From Lumnitzera littorea (taxonomy: Eukaryota > Streptophyta > Magnoliopsida > Myrtales > Combretaceae), in contig JAMXBB010000009.1 in NCBI GenBank assembly GCA_024138015.1, positions 12,092,442 through 12,156,441 of the forward strand: DNA of 64,000 bases, written 5' to 3'. Positions within the stretch are counted from its first letter, which is position 1. Each line of letters opens with the position of its first letter. Shown here piece by piece: positions 37,410-49,726 of the stretch. Position numbers and translations under genes: made by a program. Under the pieces are notes generated by a model. The model saw only the letters and a program-made list of their open reading frames with translations, made no database searches and was not told the DNA's origin.

Positions 37410-37873
37410 TTAGGCATAGATAGGATCAAAGTGTGGATCCTTAGCATACAAATTCTTTATGGTTGAAAAACCAATTAACCTTGTTTGCAGCTTGATTAGG
37501 AGGGTATGTCGTCTTGATAAGGCATCAGCTACTATATTATTCCTTTTATTCTTGTATTTTCTGACATAAGAAAAACCCTCCGTGAACTTAACCCATTTGA
37601 CTTGCCTCCTGGACAACTTGGGTTAGCTTTTTAAATATCTTAAGGATTCATGATTGGTGTAAATCACAAATTCTTTAGGTAGCAAATAGTGTAGCCATGC
37701 CATTAAGGCTTGGATTAAGGAGTAGAACTCCTTGTCATAGATAGAATAGTTGAGTATAGCTCCTCGAAGTTTCTCGTTAAAGTAAGCAATAGGTCGACCT
37801 TCTTGCATCACCTTAACATCTATTCTTAGTCTAGATGTATTACACTCTACTTCGAACACTTCATCAAAGCTTA
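37410..37873 (-). pseudogene. Element 1 RNase H, truncated by the solo LTR
   Basis: Two pieces of the Ty3/gypsy RNase H domain: 37623-37873 (FEVECNTS, MQEGRPIAYFNEKL, YDKEFYSLIQAL, HYLLPKEFVIYTNHESL) and 37410-37616 (KWVKFTEGFSYV, NIVADALSRR). Family members have Asp in FEVECDAS; here it is Asn. The N-terminal edge stops at 37873, where the solo LTR begins; the preceding Pol sequence resumes at 40764 in the same reading frame. Confidence 0.85.
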
Positions 37874-38443
37874 TGTAAACCCTAAAGCCAAGCCAAGTAA
37901 CCATAGGTTTGAGCTTAAAACCCAAGGTTTAGGGCGATCGGCTAAAGGATCTGATCAAACCCAAATTATAAACTATTTAGCAAAATACCAGTAAAAATGA
38001 CCCTGTAAACTTAAATTTAAGAAAGTAAGTAGTAAAATAGGAGACTATAAAATTTTCAAATTTTAAGCATAATAACTGCTAATTACCGAAAAGGCAAAAA
38101 GTGTAATATAATAACTAATAAATTAGTAGAGATAAATTATATGTATACTAAAAATTTTAGAATGACCAAAATAATATTTAGGAATGTTTACGTGTACCCT
38201 ACATGTATTTACGTGTAGATAAAAATACGCGTAATTGCTAAAATAGGCCGAAAACTAAGTAAATAATTAAAGAAAAATACAAAATAATTATAAAAAAATC
38301 AGAAGATGATAACTGTAACAAGATTAGGTCGTGACAGAAAAAGAAAAAAAATAACCAATAGGAATTGGACAAATAAAAAGCCTAAAATCATGGAATTGGG
38401 GTAAAATCCCATCAAATTAATGCACATTAAATTCTACAATTGT

Positions 38444-38452
38444 CTATAAATA
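38444..38452 (+). promoter_or_regulatory. TATA box of LTR A
   Basis: CTATAAATA, at the same place relative to the LTR start as in copies B (60868) and C (63398), followed by an A-rich leader. Confidence 0.7.
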
Positions 38453-38578
38453 AGGAAAAAATTTCCAGAAGTCATTTGGCTAGTTTGTGATCTGAGAAAA
38501 ATCGAAACACGAAAAAATTCAAGAGAAATTGCAGAAAAAAAAAAAGAAAACTGTGCAGATTAACAAGGTAAACTAAAA

Positions 38579-38611
38579 CCACCACCCACCACCACCACCA
38601 CCACCACCACC
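38579..38611. repeat. (CCA)n microsatellite in LTR A
   Basis: A run of CCA repeats in the leader. In copies B and C the same place has a shorter CCACCACCACCA followed by GGTGGTGG, giving a hairpin instead. Confidence 0.85.
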
Positions 38612-40763
38612 CTACACTAGGACCACCGCCTGGACCGGCTGATAGCCTTGGACCGGGTTTGGACGGCCAGAAAGCTTCGAACCGGTTAGTCATTTATTCA
38701 CCCCGATTTTTGTATAATTTTATAAAATTAGTTATTTTGCCTAGAAAATTATGAAACTTGTTATTCTGAGGTTTTATTGTATGTAGATTTAGGGAAAAAT
38801 ATTGGTTTAGTTTAATTATGTCTGGAAATATAGGGTCCTTAATAAATTGTTCAAAACCGAGCATGATTAAACCGGAAATTAAATAGGCTTAGGAATGTAG
38901 TTTGGGGCTCAAAATTTTTTTGTAGGATTCTCATATGATGTAGAACAGTGCTATGAAGCCATTTTTTTTAAATTAATTTTTGAAAATTTTAAGTTAATTT
39001 TTAGCCCTAAAATGATGGTAAAATTGGGTGATTTAGGATTAATTAGGTGATTAGGATGTTAATTATTGATTTGGATCTTAATTAGATGTTTAGGGAAGTT
39101 AATCTTTGCAGTGGAACCCTAATCCTAGCCTTTAGGTACTAAGTAAGGTTAATTAGGGAAATTAGGTAAAGAATATAAGAAATTAGGAATATGTGAAAAT
39201 GTAAATTAATAAATCTAAAAAAATAAATTTATTTAGATAATATTATAATTGAAATCAGAAAAATAATAAATCTGAAATAATATTTAATTTTAAGTAAATA
39301 TCTCAAAATGTAAGATTTTTATACATCGGAAATAAATCCGATACCACAATTAGGGTTAGCGTGTACCAAATAGTTTAAAATACCAAAATTACGACCCAAT
39401 AGGATATTTGAATACCCGAGCATAATGTGATTAATGTCACATTGGGATTCGAGCTTAATTACGACTTAAGAATTAAAACTAGAATCTAGTTTAGGATCCG
39501 AACCCCGAAATAGAATACAACGAATTATTAATATATTATAGGTATACAAGAGGAAAATAAGTTACATTATGAATTAGAATAAGAATCCATAAAATATAAG
39601 TACTAAAAGGACCTATTTGCATTATAGGACACCCAGAAACAAATCAGCTTGCAACTTGAAGATCGAGCGATCGAGCAAATTCAAGTAAGTTGGGTTATTG
39701 CTTATTGTAATAGAGTACTAATTTTGTAGTACTCGGAGACTTAGGCTTGTATATGATTGTGATTGTAAATAGCTTGTGCATGTGCTTGATGTATCTGAAT
39801 TCGTGCTGGAATTTGTATTGTGAATGATTTTGTGACTGATTGAATTGGTATGAACTTGTTGAACACCCTAACCGGAATTTAATCTTAGTCGACCCTTAAT
39901 AACCGAAAATGTCATGCATTGCAACCCGTTAGGGGATCATAGGACTCTCCAACCAAATTCCGACCCCTTCGAAAGGGATAGCGCAGGATTGCAAAATGGT
40001 CCCTTCTTTATCCTCAGTCGAACTAAGTGACAGGAGAGGAGGTCGCGGCGGGGGTGAAGTCATTGGTTCGAAGGTAGTCGCGGGAGGAGCGCGGTCTCCA
40101 TTGCACAAGCTTGGGTTTGGTTGTGAGCTGCTGCATAACATGAAACTCCTCAACCCGGCTTGGAGCGGGTGAAATTTCTCTGATTTCACAACGGACCGGA
40201 CTACGTTGTGCGATGACACTTGATTGTTGCATTGCATGAAAATAATTGTTTGATAACCCTGTTTGTGCTTGTATGCATTCATGAGTCTCCAATTCAACTT
40301 ACTGAGCTGTAGTTGCTCATACCCTTATAGATCCTTTTGCAGGTTCTAATTTGTAATCTCTTCAAGTACTATGCTGCCCTACAATTATCCAGAGGTTAGT
40401 CTTTTTGAAGCCAGGGGTGTGAGGATCAAGTTATTTAGCATAATGTGTAACTAGACTGACCTTGTAGTTAAAGGTTGAAGACTGTTAGTTATTCTGTAAA
40501 TTAGTAGACTGTGGTGATTTTGTAAATCTTCCTGGGAAGCTCTGTGGACTTATTTATATAATTATCTATGTTTAATAGTAATTTGAGATAATTATCATAT
40601 TTGTAGTATAATTATTAATCGAACTGTTTACTTCAAAGCGAGTGGTCGTCGACGCCTTATGTAGATTATCTCTATGGTAGGAACTGTGAGGCCAGTTTCT
40701 ATCATAGAATGGTTTACACGGCGGGACTGTTGCGACTTCGCGACTTCGAGGCGTAACAGCTTA

Positions 40764-42190
40764 GCAGAGTTAAGACGGGGGCTATAGTTAACCTTTCCTT
40801 CATCACCTCAAAACTCCTCTTCTCTTTCTCTCCCTACCTGAATTCAATGCTCTTCATTGACAATTCGATAAGTGGGGCTACAATCTTACTAAAATTCTTT
40901 ATAAATCTATAATAGAATGATGCTAGGCTGTGGAAACTTCTTACGTCTATAGAACAGGTTGGCTTAGGCCATTCTATGATCGCTCTTGTTTTCTCATCAT
41001 CAACTTGGATGTAACCTCTACTTAGAACAAACCCTAAGAAGATCACCTTGGATTGGAAAAAGCTGCACTTCTTTAAATTGGCATAGAGCAGTTTAGCTCA
41101 GACTTTTGCAAAGACTCTTCGGAGATGCTTTTGGTGAATCTCCAGGTTGAGGCAATACAATAGAATGTCAACAAAATAAATTATGACAAACCTTGCTATT
41201 AATTCTTAAAGCACATGATTCATCAGGCACATAACTGTGCTTGGTGTATTGGATAGTCCAAATGGAATTACAAGCCATTCATATAAACTATGTTGTGTCT
41301 TGAATGTGGTCTTCCACTCATCACCCTCACACATTTGAATCTAATGGTATCTAGATTTAAGGTCGATCTTAGAGAACACTCTTGCTTTGCTTAATTCATC
41401 TAACATGTCATCAAGCTTAGGTATGAGATATCTATACTTGATAGTGATTCGATTGATCATTCAGCTATTTACATAAATCCTTTGAGAACCATCTTTCTTC
41501 AGCATTAACAAGGCTGGAATGGTACAGGGTCTAAGGGGCTCACACACAAGCCCCTTCTCCATTAGCTCATCTACTTGCTTTTGCAGCTTGGTGGCTTATT
41601 TAAGATTCAGCTTATAAGCAAGCTTGTTCGGCAATGCGGCTCCTAGTTGTAGGTCAATCACATGCTTGATGCTTTAAATTAGGGGTAGACCTTTAGGTAG
41701 TTCCTTTGGAAATAAGTCGACAATTCCTCTATTAAGGTTTTCACCTTAGCAAGCAACTCTTCCTCATATCTCATCTCCAAAATTCTTCAGACAAGTAGAT
41801 AGGTCGGTCCTTCGAGCTCCATTTCCCTTTTCAGTTTAGCTCAGGTCATCACCAAAGCCTCCTTCTTCAAGGTTCAACTAAGTTGGGATTGGATAACCTT
41901 TGCTTGCTCGGCAGTCATAGGACTCAATTTCATTCTCCTACCTACATGCTCCACATAACATGTATGCCTCCTTTTGTCATATATAATTGCTCGATCAAAT
42001 ATCCATGGTTATCTAAGTAAAATGTAGAATGCAGAATGAACCCATAGGTAGCATATCACATAGCACTTTATCTTGATACTTACCAATATAGATCGGTACA
42101 GACACCTGTTTATTCACTTGTAAGGCTCTCTTATCATTAAGCCAATGAAGCTTATAAGGTTTTGGGTAGGGCTTAGTCGGTAATCTTAAC
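40764..42190 (-). pseudogene. Element 1 reverse transcriptase region, inactive
   Basis: Minus-strand Pol between protease and RNase H. Readable pieces include KQVSVPIYIGKYQDKVLCDM (protease-RT linker), PCTIPALLMLKKDGS near 41500-41530, a KIDLKSRYH-like segment and WLVIPFGLSNTPS. Then come the catalytic region near 41165 and IFLGFVLSRGYIQVDD followed by VRSFHSLASFYYRFI (40834-41046). The YFDD-type active-site motif reads Tyr-Phe-Val-Asp: the first catalytic Asp codon is replaced by Val (plus-strand 41170-41172). Several stops also interrupt the frame. The sequence ends at 40764 against solo LTR A. Confidence 0.85.
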
Positions 42191-42192
42191 TA

Positions 42193-42462
42193 CTAGACTA
42201 TAAATGTAAAGGCTGCATTGGTGTAGCTCCCACTATCAACGATCAGTACGCATAGTGATTCATTCACCTTACATCTAATATAGAAGAGATTTTCCCTTTG
42301 TTCATCTTCAGGTACAGGACTGACGCTCATCATCCTTCTCAATACTAGAGTGGCCAACATAAAGTTGCCTTCCTTGTTATAGATAACTTCCTCCTCAGAT
42401 AGTTCGGTTTGTCTATCCTTTACTTCTTCATCAATATTGTCGACCTCAACAGTCAGCACCAT
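42193..42462 (-). pseudogene. Element 1 aspartic protease
   Basis: An 89-codon frame with NLFYIRCKVNESLCVLIVDS and GSYTNAA, the retropepsin active-site region; the Asp-Ser-Gly triad is retained (Asp codon at plus-strand 42235-42237). The frame is part of a larger Gag-Pol, so the N-terminal Met is probably not a true start. It lies between the zinc knuckle at 42493-42534 and the RT region. Confidence 0.8.
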
Positions 42463-42492
42463 GCCTCAAATCACTATTGTTTACCTATTCAG

Positions 42493-43635
42493 ACACTGAG
42501 CGGCTATGTGTCCAAATCCTTTGCATTTGAAACACTTGATCTCACTCATCTTCCTCCTTGAACTTTGGCAATTCTCAAACTTAATCCTTCTCCTTAGCTC
42601 ATGTAGCCGAAATAGGTCGAGTCTCAATAACTTTACTTGGTTTCGTTCGTAGTGGTCTACTTGGAACAGTTTGGCTACTGCTTGGTCGGCTGACTGGTGG
42701 TCTAAACCTTCCTATTTGGTGCCTTTTTATCCTCTGGGGGGCTTTAATTATGCCATCAAGTGTTCCAATATCTAGGGTTTCCAGGACATTCCCAATCTCA
42801 TACTTCAATGCACTGATGAATCGAGATACAGTTTGGTCCTCTAGCTCTACAACTTCACATCGAATCATTAACATTTGGAATTCCTTAACATAAGCGTCTA
42901 CACTTGACCTTCCTTGTCTGAACTCTTGCAGTCTTTTGAAGGCATCCTACAAATAATAACTCGGCTCAAACCTTCTCTGCATAAGCCTCTTCATTTCGTC
43001 CTAACTCCTAATTTCTCATTCCCCTCCCCTTCTTCGAGTAGCTTGCAAGTTCTTCTACCAGAAGGCAATGTAGTCAATAAATTCCAATATAGAAAGTCTA
43101 ACCTTTGCATTATCAGGTACGTCATGGCATTCAAATCGCTTTTCAATCCCATCTACCTAATCTAAGTAGTCTTCAATATCACCACTTCCAAAAAAACTCG
43201 GGATACGCATCCTCAATCCTTCGACTGTAGGGGCTTGTACATTTCTTTCTTCAAGCTCGTAGTACTCCTCTACTTTGCTGTCTTCCTCCACTTCTTCCTT
43301 AATCTCTTAAGCGCTAGTCTTCATCTCGCATCCCTACCAACTCCTTTAGCTTGGGGTAGTTGAGCTGTGGCATTAACTCGGCCAAACTGACCATTGCTTC
43401 GCCCTTACTACTTATGTTCTCTAGTGAGGCTATCCTTAGCTTGCTGCCTATCTTCTTGGATAACAGTCACTAAATTGGCGACCAAGTTAGTAAGCCTATC
43501 CAAGCGGTTGGCCCATTGATTAAGGTGTAAAGCTTCCTTCTTGCCCTTGACCATATTGAGTAGCACTTTCTTGGTTTCCTAAAGTTCCATGAACACTTGA
43601 GTCTAACATTGATGGTTACTTCACAAAAATTGACT
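42493..43635 (-). pseudogene. Element 1 Gag with CCHC zinc knuckle
   Basis: Minus-strand Gag remnant. The nucleocapsid knuckle at 42493-42534 is intact as Cys-X2-Cys-X4-His-X4-Cys (CFKCKGFGHIAAQC). Before it lies a Pro/Ser/Arg-rich linker (FRPPVSRPSSSQTVPSRPLR), and before that the end of the capsid domain (EDQTVSRFISALKYEIGNVL, 42599-42874). Further upstream the frame is broken. Gag would package RNA and form the particle. The same Gag type is found in element 2 at 52277-52975. Confidence 0.8.
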
Positions 43636-43649
43636 TCTAATAATACCAT
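43632..43649 (-). other. Element 1 primer binding site (initiator tRNA-Met type)
   Basis: On the minus strand TGGTATTATTAGAAGTCA resembles the TGGTATCAGA site complementary to the 3' end of initiator tRNA-Met. It lies just upstream of Gag. The adjacent 5' LTR seems to be missing or reduced to about 200 bp, because integrase of element 2 begins at about 43890. Confidence 0.5.
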
Positions 43650-43880
43650 TTAGAGGTCAAGAACATGTGTCTGGGAAAATAGGAACATGGTAGCTTAAAC
43701 TCGGTAAATCGGCTTGGTTGCTACTCAATTGCATCAAGGGTACTTGAATTTAAGATAAGGAAGAGCGAATGCAGAATGAATGAGCTTGGTAGGTTTGGTT
43801 AGTCAAGTTCCTGCTCTTTAAGAGTTAACTCTCCTAAGATAGCTCAATGGACTAAGTTGGAAAGTCTTCAAGCTTGGGAG
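43650..43880 (-). mobile_element. Residual 5' LTR of element 1 or junction DNA
   Basis: About 230 bp between the primer site of element 1 and the end of element 2 integrase. It shows faint similarity to 35400-35540. It is too short for a normal plant Ty3/gypsy LTR, so a deletion here is likely. Confidence 0.3.
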
Positions 43881-43889
43881 CAAGTAATT

Positions 43890-44954
43890 AGCCTTTTATC
43901 CTTATCATCCCCTTCGAGCACTTTGAAAGGTCTAGCAGCACTTAGAGATAGCTTATTCTTCCTCAAATTTGGTAATTTGTCTTTATTGAGATGTATCTAA
44001 ACCAAATTGCTGGCTAAAACTCTTTGATCTTCTATCCTTAGCTTCGTTTCTTGAGCTTGGAAGTCGCTTGGTTAGGTGCTCTACGACCTTTTGTTGCATT
44101 TCCTTGACAGCCTCTAATCTTTCTACAATCAACCGGTCTTCGTACTTGTTTAGGCAAGGTATCTAATTGAATAGAAGCTCAAGGTTGAAACTATAGGCGA
44201 CCTTAAAAGGTGACATGCTCGTAACACTGTATGCGGTCCTATTATAGGCAATTTCTATTATGGGTAGACATAGATACCAATTAGTTAGGATTCAACCAAT
44301 AGTAACTTTGAGCAAAGTCCCCATTGTCCTATTGACGACCTCAGTTTGATAGTCTATTTGAGGGTGGCAGGATGTATTGAATAGCAATTTCATTCCCATT
44401 AACCTCTATAATTTCCTCTAGAAGTGGCTCATAATTTTGGGTCTCAGTCTATTTGATGGTTCTGGGCATTCCATGGAGCTTGATGATTTCCTATAAGAAA
44501 ACAAAAGAAAAGAAATAGCTGAAGTATCGTTTGTTCAAGAACAAGGTAAAAAGTGTATCGTTTTGCTAAATTGTTCCACGACCACTACAATGGAGTCCTT
44601 TCCTTGAGATGTCCTTAGCAAACCTAACACAATGTCCATGCTTAGCTTGAACCATGGTTTGGTCAAGATTGGCAACAGTAGACATTGTCCTTATTTGACT
44701 TATCCCTTAACCTTTATACAGGTAGCATAGCTCTCTAGTATGGCTTGAACATCTTTCATCATTCTTGACTAAAAGAATCTAGAGGTTAATACCTCATGAA
44801 TTCAGTACTAGTCGAAGTGTTTAGATAATCCTCCTCCATGCACCTCGTGCATAAGTAATTCTTGCATCAAACAGGTTAGGATGTACAACCTCCTCTTGTT
44901 GAATAAGTATTTGTCCTCTCTATAATAATCATTAAGAGTTCAACCATCTTCACA
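43890..44954 (-). pseudogene. Element 2 integrase, degraded
   Basis: Minus-strand integrase related to that of element 1 at about 36.3-37.4 kb. Recognisable parts are an N-terminal segment near 44750-44930 corresponding to 37207-37398, the core MDIVLGLLRTSQGKDSIVVV followed by SKTIHF near 44570-44640, and the C-terminal GPY-type region at 43915-44010. Numerous stops and shifts are present. It is cut at 44954 by insertion of the element 3 LTR; CTAAG at 44955-44959 would be the target duplication. The matching upstream Gag of element 2 lies beyond that insertion, at 52277-52975. Confidence 0.75.
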
Positions 44955-44959
44955 CTAAG

Positions 44960-47900
44960 TGTAAACCCTACTTTTAGTGGGCCTAAGATTTGATTAAGAG
45001 TACTTTCCAAACATTCTCAAGGATCAACTAAACTAAAAACTTAAATTTACATTTAGAAACTAATTAAATTTTTCCAATTCAAAAACCAATTATCGATAAA
45101 ACCCGAGCTTAAAGAATTGCGAGCTCTAAAGCCATTTAAAACCCTAAACCTTAAAACCATTAAGGAATTTTAACCCTAAGTAATTAATCGATAATTTAAT
45201 TTGAATAATTTCATTCAACTTTAGAAAATTTCACAATTTTATAAAAAATCAAATCATAAACTACAAAACAATGTAAGATGAAAACCCTAAAACAATTTTC
45301 TATAAGACCATGTCCTTATCTTCATGTCTAAGCCTTACACATCAATAAGTAGACCAACCAATCACTTTAGATAACTTATCAATTGAGAGTTGGAATCATT
45401 TATCAATTGATAACTTATCGAAATCTAATGATAAGACATTTTCCTTATCACCCCTTCACTTATACTACATATGGACAATTTTTCATAAGATTTTACATGC
45501 TTAACTTCATTAAATGAGACAAGACCATTCCAAGACCCAAAAGGACTTTAAATGGAAAATTTAAACAAGGAAGAAAGGGAGGTCATGCTCTTGTCTTTTA
45601 ACCATCAATCACTTTCTCTTACACATTACTATTCACCCCTTAATGCTTGCATCATTAATAGTTGCAATTGTTGACTTTTGTATAAGCTACAAGACAACAC
45701 TTTCAAGACATTTTAACCACTCATTCTCTCTCAATTCCAACCGGCCACTCTCTCCGTTACTTCTCTCACTTTTCACATTTTCTTTCTCTCATTTGAAACA
45801 AACATAAAAAGGAGAAATAACATTACCCCACGAAATCAACTTTTCCCCCATTTTTCAAGCTTCACTCACGGCAATTCCTATTCTTGTTCTTGTGTCATTT
45901 TTTTTCACCATCTAAGATCTTTTAGAACCATTAGGATCTTTTAGAACCATTAGAACCTTTCACAAACCCCATTTCAAAAGATCAAACAACTCAGGTTTCC
46001 GAAAGTTGGCAAAAAGGAGGAAGCAAAGTTAAGAGCTTAAGTGGAACCATAGTACACAACCACCATATTTTGCTTTAAGGACGAGTAAGTGTTTCTTGTG
46101 ATTAGTGGGTTAGTGTTTATGTTAGGAGACTTTGATTTCTTAAAGACATAAGTAAGGTTTAAGTTGTTATAATACCAAAAACCGTTTTAAGAAACAAACT
46201 CATGAAACCCTTACATAAAGTTGAAACATGAGCATGTAAAGTTGGTGTTTTGTAAAGATACTTGTGTAATACTTTGAATGAAAGATTTTAAGTTGAGAAA
46301 ATCTTGAAACAAGAACTTGAATGGAAGATGAACATGCTGGACGTGAGTATTCAAAAGCCCTTTGAATGTTGATTTTGTTTTCGTTAAGTTAAACATGCTT
46401 AAATCTAGACTTAAGTTAAGGAAAAAATCATCACATGAAGTTTTATGAAGAAACCAACTTTGTATGACATGAGCTATGATATGGAAGTTGTATTAGGTAT
46501 AAGATCTTCTATTTCTTTGTATGGAGCATGAGTTAAAGAATCATCTTATGGAAGAAAAGTTAAGTTAAGATTTGGATATAAGTAGTTTAAGTACATAATC
46601 TAACACCTAAACTTAAGGAAATGATGAAACAAGTTAAAAAACTAAGTGAGAACCCCTTGGAATTATCATGACCAGATCTGGAATGTGGGAAAAAGATGCT
46701 TAAAAATATGATAAAAGTAAATGAACAAAGTGAAAAGATCAACCAAAGCAAGAATGGTAAATATACAAAGCCTAAAACTCAAAACCGAACCTAAAACTCT
46801 CAAAACAAGCCTATAACTCTAAGTTGGGCCCTCAATAAAATTCTGATACCACCTTAAAACATTAAGAGAGGTTGTTTTGAAGCCCATAAGAAATCCACCT
46901 AAGGCTCCATAAGTCCACTAAAGTCACTAACTTTAGTTTAAATAAAAAATAAGCCCATTTGACAACTTAAGCCCACTAAAGGGCCCATGAAGTGGTTGTT
47001 AGCCTTAGGAATATAAATCAAAGTTGTAAATCTGATCTCAAGGAGTGTTTTAAGCTTAGGATAAAATCTTAAGACCAAGCCCAAAGAATTTCTCAAGTTA
47101 TCAAAAAGCCTATTTACCATACAAGGCCCAAAAGCACTCCAACACATGAGGAATGTTACTGTTCTGACCCATGGACAGAATTGTATGCCTCATTTCGAAT
47201 ATCTAATCTCACCACGTTAAAGTACATTGAAAAAGATGAAGATTGACTATAAGACCATAAAAATTAGATTTAAAACAAAAAAGTTATACACGATTGAACT
47301 TTAACTAAAAATTGGGAAAAAAATTACGAAAACTAGTCAAGAGTATAACTTAAGGAAAATTAACTTAGTTTTCTAAGTTTATTTCAATCTCTTATAAATA
47401 TTATTTTAATGACTAGGGGACACTGTACACAGAGACGACTTACCTCTAAATTATTTTGATTGATCCACATGGCAGAGTGAGTAAATTCTCGATAACTCTT
47501 TACTTGATTTTGCTTGTAGAATAGATGCATCTAAACTTATTTATAAATTTGGATACTTATGGGATATGGGAGATGCATGTGTATGGATTTATGGATGAAT
47601 GTGATGACTTGTTAATTATATATATAATAATGGGAATTGTTTGTACTAATATATACATGCGAATTGTATGGAATGAAATTGTTTGATCACCTTGAAAATC
47701 GAGTTAATCACTTATACAATTAAGAAATCAAAATGAATCATGCATTCCCCATATTACATACGGATAACATCAACTGCCGCTTCATGCAGAAGATGGGAAG
47801 GGACTCATAGGAGGACGTGTCTCTTGCAGGATTGGGCACTAGCTATGTCATCATATATATTGAGTCTTTATCCTAAGCTGATGGGCTTACTAGACACTGG

Positions 47901-48031
47901 GAGACGCTAACCATTGGTGAGGGGTTAAGTCTTGTGGCTTCTACTTAGGGCGAGTGTTTATGGATTGCAGAGGCTACCACATCACTAGACTTGGGATTTT
48001 AAAAATATGATTTGATTTCGGTAAAAGAAGT

Positions 48032-48097
<66 letters not shown>

Positions 48098-48785
48098 TTT
48101 GGCATAAGCACGATAGTACAAATAAAATAAAACTTAAGGTCTAGAACCCGAATTTTGGTTTGGGTCGGTTAATTATCTCCAAACCTCGACTTCAGGGGGC
48201 GTGATTCTGAGTCGTATGTAGTTCCTAGGTCACTGCATGCGTTGTTTGGCATACTGATTATTCATGCATTCATATGATTGTACATCTAATAAATTTCTAT
48301 CATATGGTACTGACAAGGGTATTTATCTTACTAAGCTTAAGCTTACACCCCTATAGATTTTTGTTGTTGTAGGAAAACCTCTTCACTAATCTGGGTCGAG
48401 GCATGCCTATGGTAAGTCTCGTGTAGGGATGGGTTGGAGCGATCAGAGAGCGAAGAGGACATTTTGTAATAGATTTATAGATGTTTAGATACTTTTATGT
48501 TCTTGCTCATAACACAAATTTAATGCAGTTCCGTTATGAACTGCATTTGTTTGTAATATTTTTTAATGTGGGTTTCACAAGCCCACACAATTAGCTAATT
48601 TATAACATAGAAGTAATTTTAGTTAAATTGCTTTTTATTACTTATCTATGGGCCTAGTGGTAATGTAGAGTGGAAGGAGCCTTGTATGTCGTATGAAAGG
48701 CCTATGATCAGCAAGAGGGTTGATAATAGACCTTTATACGGTATACGATGACCTACCACGACAACGATACTGTTGGGTCATGATA
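44960..48785 (+). mobile_element. 5' LTR of element 3 (Ty3/gypsy, plus strand)
   Basis: Begins TGTAAACCC directly after CTAAG and ends GGTCATGATA, 8 bp before a primer binding site, giving a 3.8-kb LTR. The last 1.6 kb is similar to solo LTR S1 (25315-28770), whose end is GGTCGTGACA. It includes a CATGGCAGAGTGAGT segment (47469-47482), a (TA)n(GA)n microsatellite at 48036-48091 and TTGTTGTTGTAG (48361-48372). A 19-bp tandem pair lies at 45916-45953. The small minus-strand frames within it are not regarded as genes. Confidence 0.75.
48036..48091. repeat. Compound (TA)n(GA)n microsatellite
   Basis: About 28 bp of TA repeats (48036-48063) run directly into about 28 bp of GA repeats (48064-48091). 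Confidence 0.95.
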
Positions 48786-48793
48786 GGTTTAAG

Positions 48794-48805
48794 TGGTATC
48801 AGAGC
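48794..48805 (+). other. Element 3 primer binding site, initiator tRNA-Met
   Basis: TGGTATCAGAGC is the exact standard complement of the 3' end of plant initiator tRNA-Met and marks the LTR/internal boundary of a plus-strand element. Confidence 0.9.
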
Positions 48806-48967
48806 GTTAGGTTTAAACTAATGATAAAGTAAGTAAAATTGAACTCTAGACGTTAGGAATCCCCTACCAAGTGAGGAAGAGTAGGATAGAACCGAGTTAG
48901 GATTTTTAAGATACCAAACAAGTGATAAAACTTTCGTAAAAGAATGTATAATCTTTAACAAATTTTT

Positions 48968-49726
48968 ATGGTTGATCAAGATAATGCAAGTAAGGTTCAT
49001 CGGAACCTCGTGCTTCTGATGATGCATGAAGGAGAAACTCTTGTCGAGTATTGATAAAGACTCTAGGTCCTATGCGAAGATATGGCCCTAGTAGGAATGC
49101 CATGTAGGCTAAGGGATGTATGGACATCTTGAAGGGTAGGATTAAGCCTTTATTGGAGAGCGCGTTATAGAGACATACTAATCCAGACACGTGGACCTGT
49201 TTTGTTCGACGTGGAGTTAACCTATATTATGGAAAGGGAAGAAAGGGCTGGTATTGAAGCTGAAATAATATTCTTGGTATAAAATGGCCTAAGGATGGTT
49301 GCTTCTAGCTTCCAACACTAGCGTCAACTAGGTCAGGGTTATGCCTTAGTGCGTGACCTAAGAGCTGACCACCCTCGAGTGGTCCAGATGGATGAACAAA
49401 ATGGAATACCTCTGCTAGTAGCCCCTGCTAATGTTTACTTTCTTCATATAGAGTAAGACATCATTGATATCTACGCTGATGCCCCTGAATTTGAAGAGAA
49501 GATAGACATTTTACCTCTTTTTCCAAGAGAGTATCGAATGGAAGTGCCACTCAAGCCAGAACCATGTGAACTTTTGTTGCCCTATGAGCTGTACCAGGTG
49601 ATTTACCGCTCAAGATCACCACCCAATCCAGATGAAGGAACCTCAACTCTGTTCCTTAGAAGGAGGCTTCGACAAGCAGGCTGGTTAGATGATGATGAAG
49701 CCGGACCTTCTACGAGGCATGATTAG
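48968..49726 (+). pseudogene. Extra leader reading frame of element 3, before Gag
   Basis: A single reading frame runs from ATG at 48968 to the stop ending at 49726, about 252 codons, interrupted by roughly eight stops but without a shift. Parts are clearly protein-like: VDQDNASKVHRNLVLLMMHE, a Glu/Arg-rich MEREERAGIEAE, YALVRDLRADHPRVVQMDEQ, and LPLFPREYRMEVPLKPEPCE followed by LFLRRRLRQAGWLDDDEAGP. It lies between primer site and Gag on the sense strand. I do not recognise the family; the first half has a Gag-like flavour, so it could be a decayed second Gag or an accessory protein. Confidence 0.5.

Larger units (their letters stand above)
37874..40758 (+). mobile_element. Solo LTR (A) inserted in element 1 pol
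   Basis: A 2,885-bp LTR beginning TGTAAACCC and ending GGCGTAACA. A perfect 5-bp duplication, GCTTA, flanks it (37869-37873 and 40759-40763). It splits the pol gene of a minus-strand element between RT and RNase H, and removing it with one GCTTA leaves that frame continuous. It shares most of its length with the LTRs at 60289-62816 and 62817-64000. Inside are a TATA box (38444-38452), a (CCA)n leader and a GC-rich block near 39910-40190. No internal domain remains, so LTR-LTR recombination probably removed the element. Overlapping minus-strand frames at 39929-40297 come from the GC-rich block. Confidence 0.95.

Noticed and set aside
38472..38693. Trp-rich minus-strand frame
   Set aside because: Antisense of the (CCA)n microsatellite in LTR A.
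39929..40297. Overlapping minus-strand frames of 122 and 89 codons, with counterparts at 62350-62578
   Set aside because: They recur only because the GC-rich LTR block is conserved; several frames stay open at once and none has a known domain.
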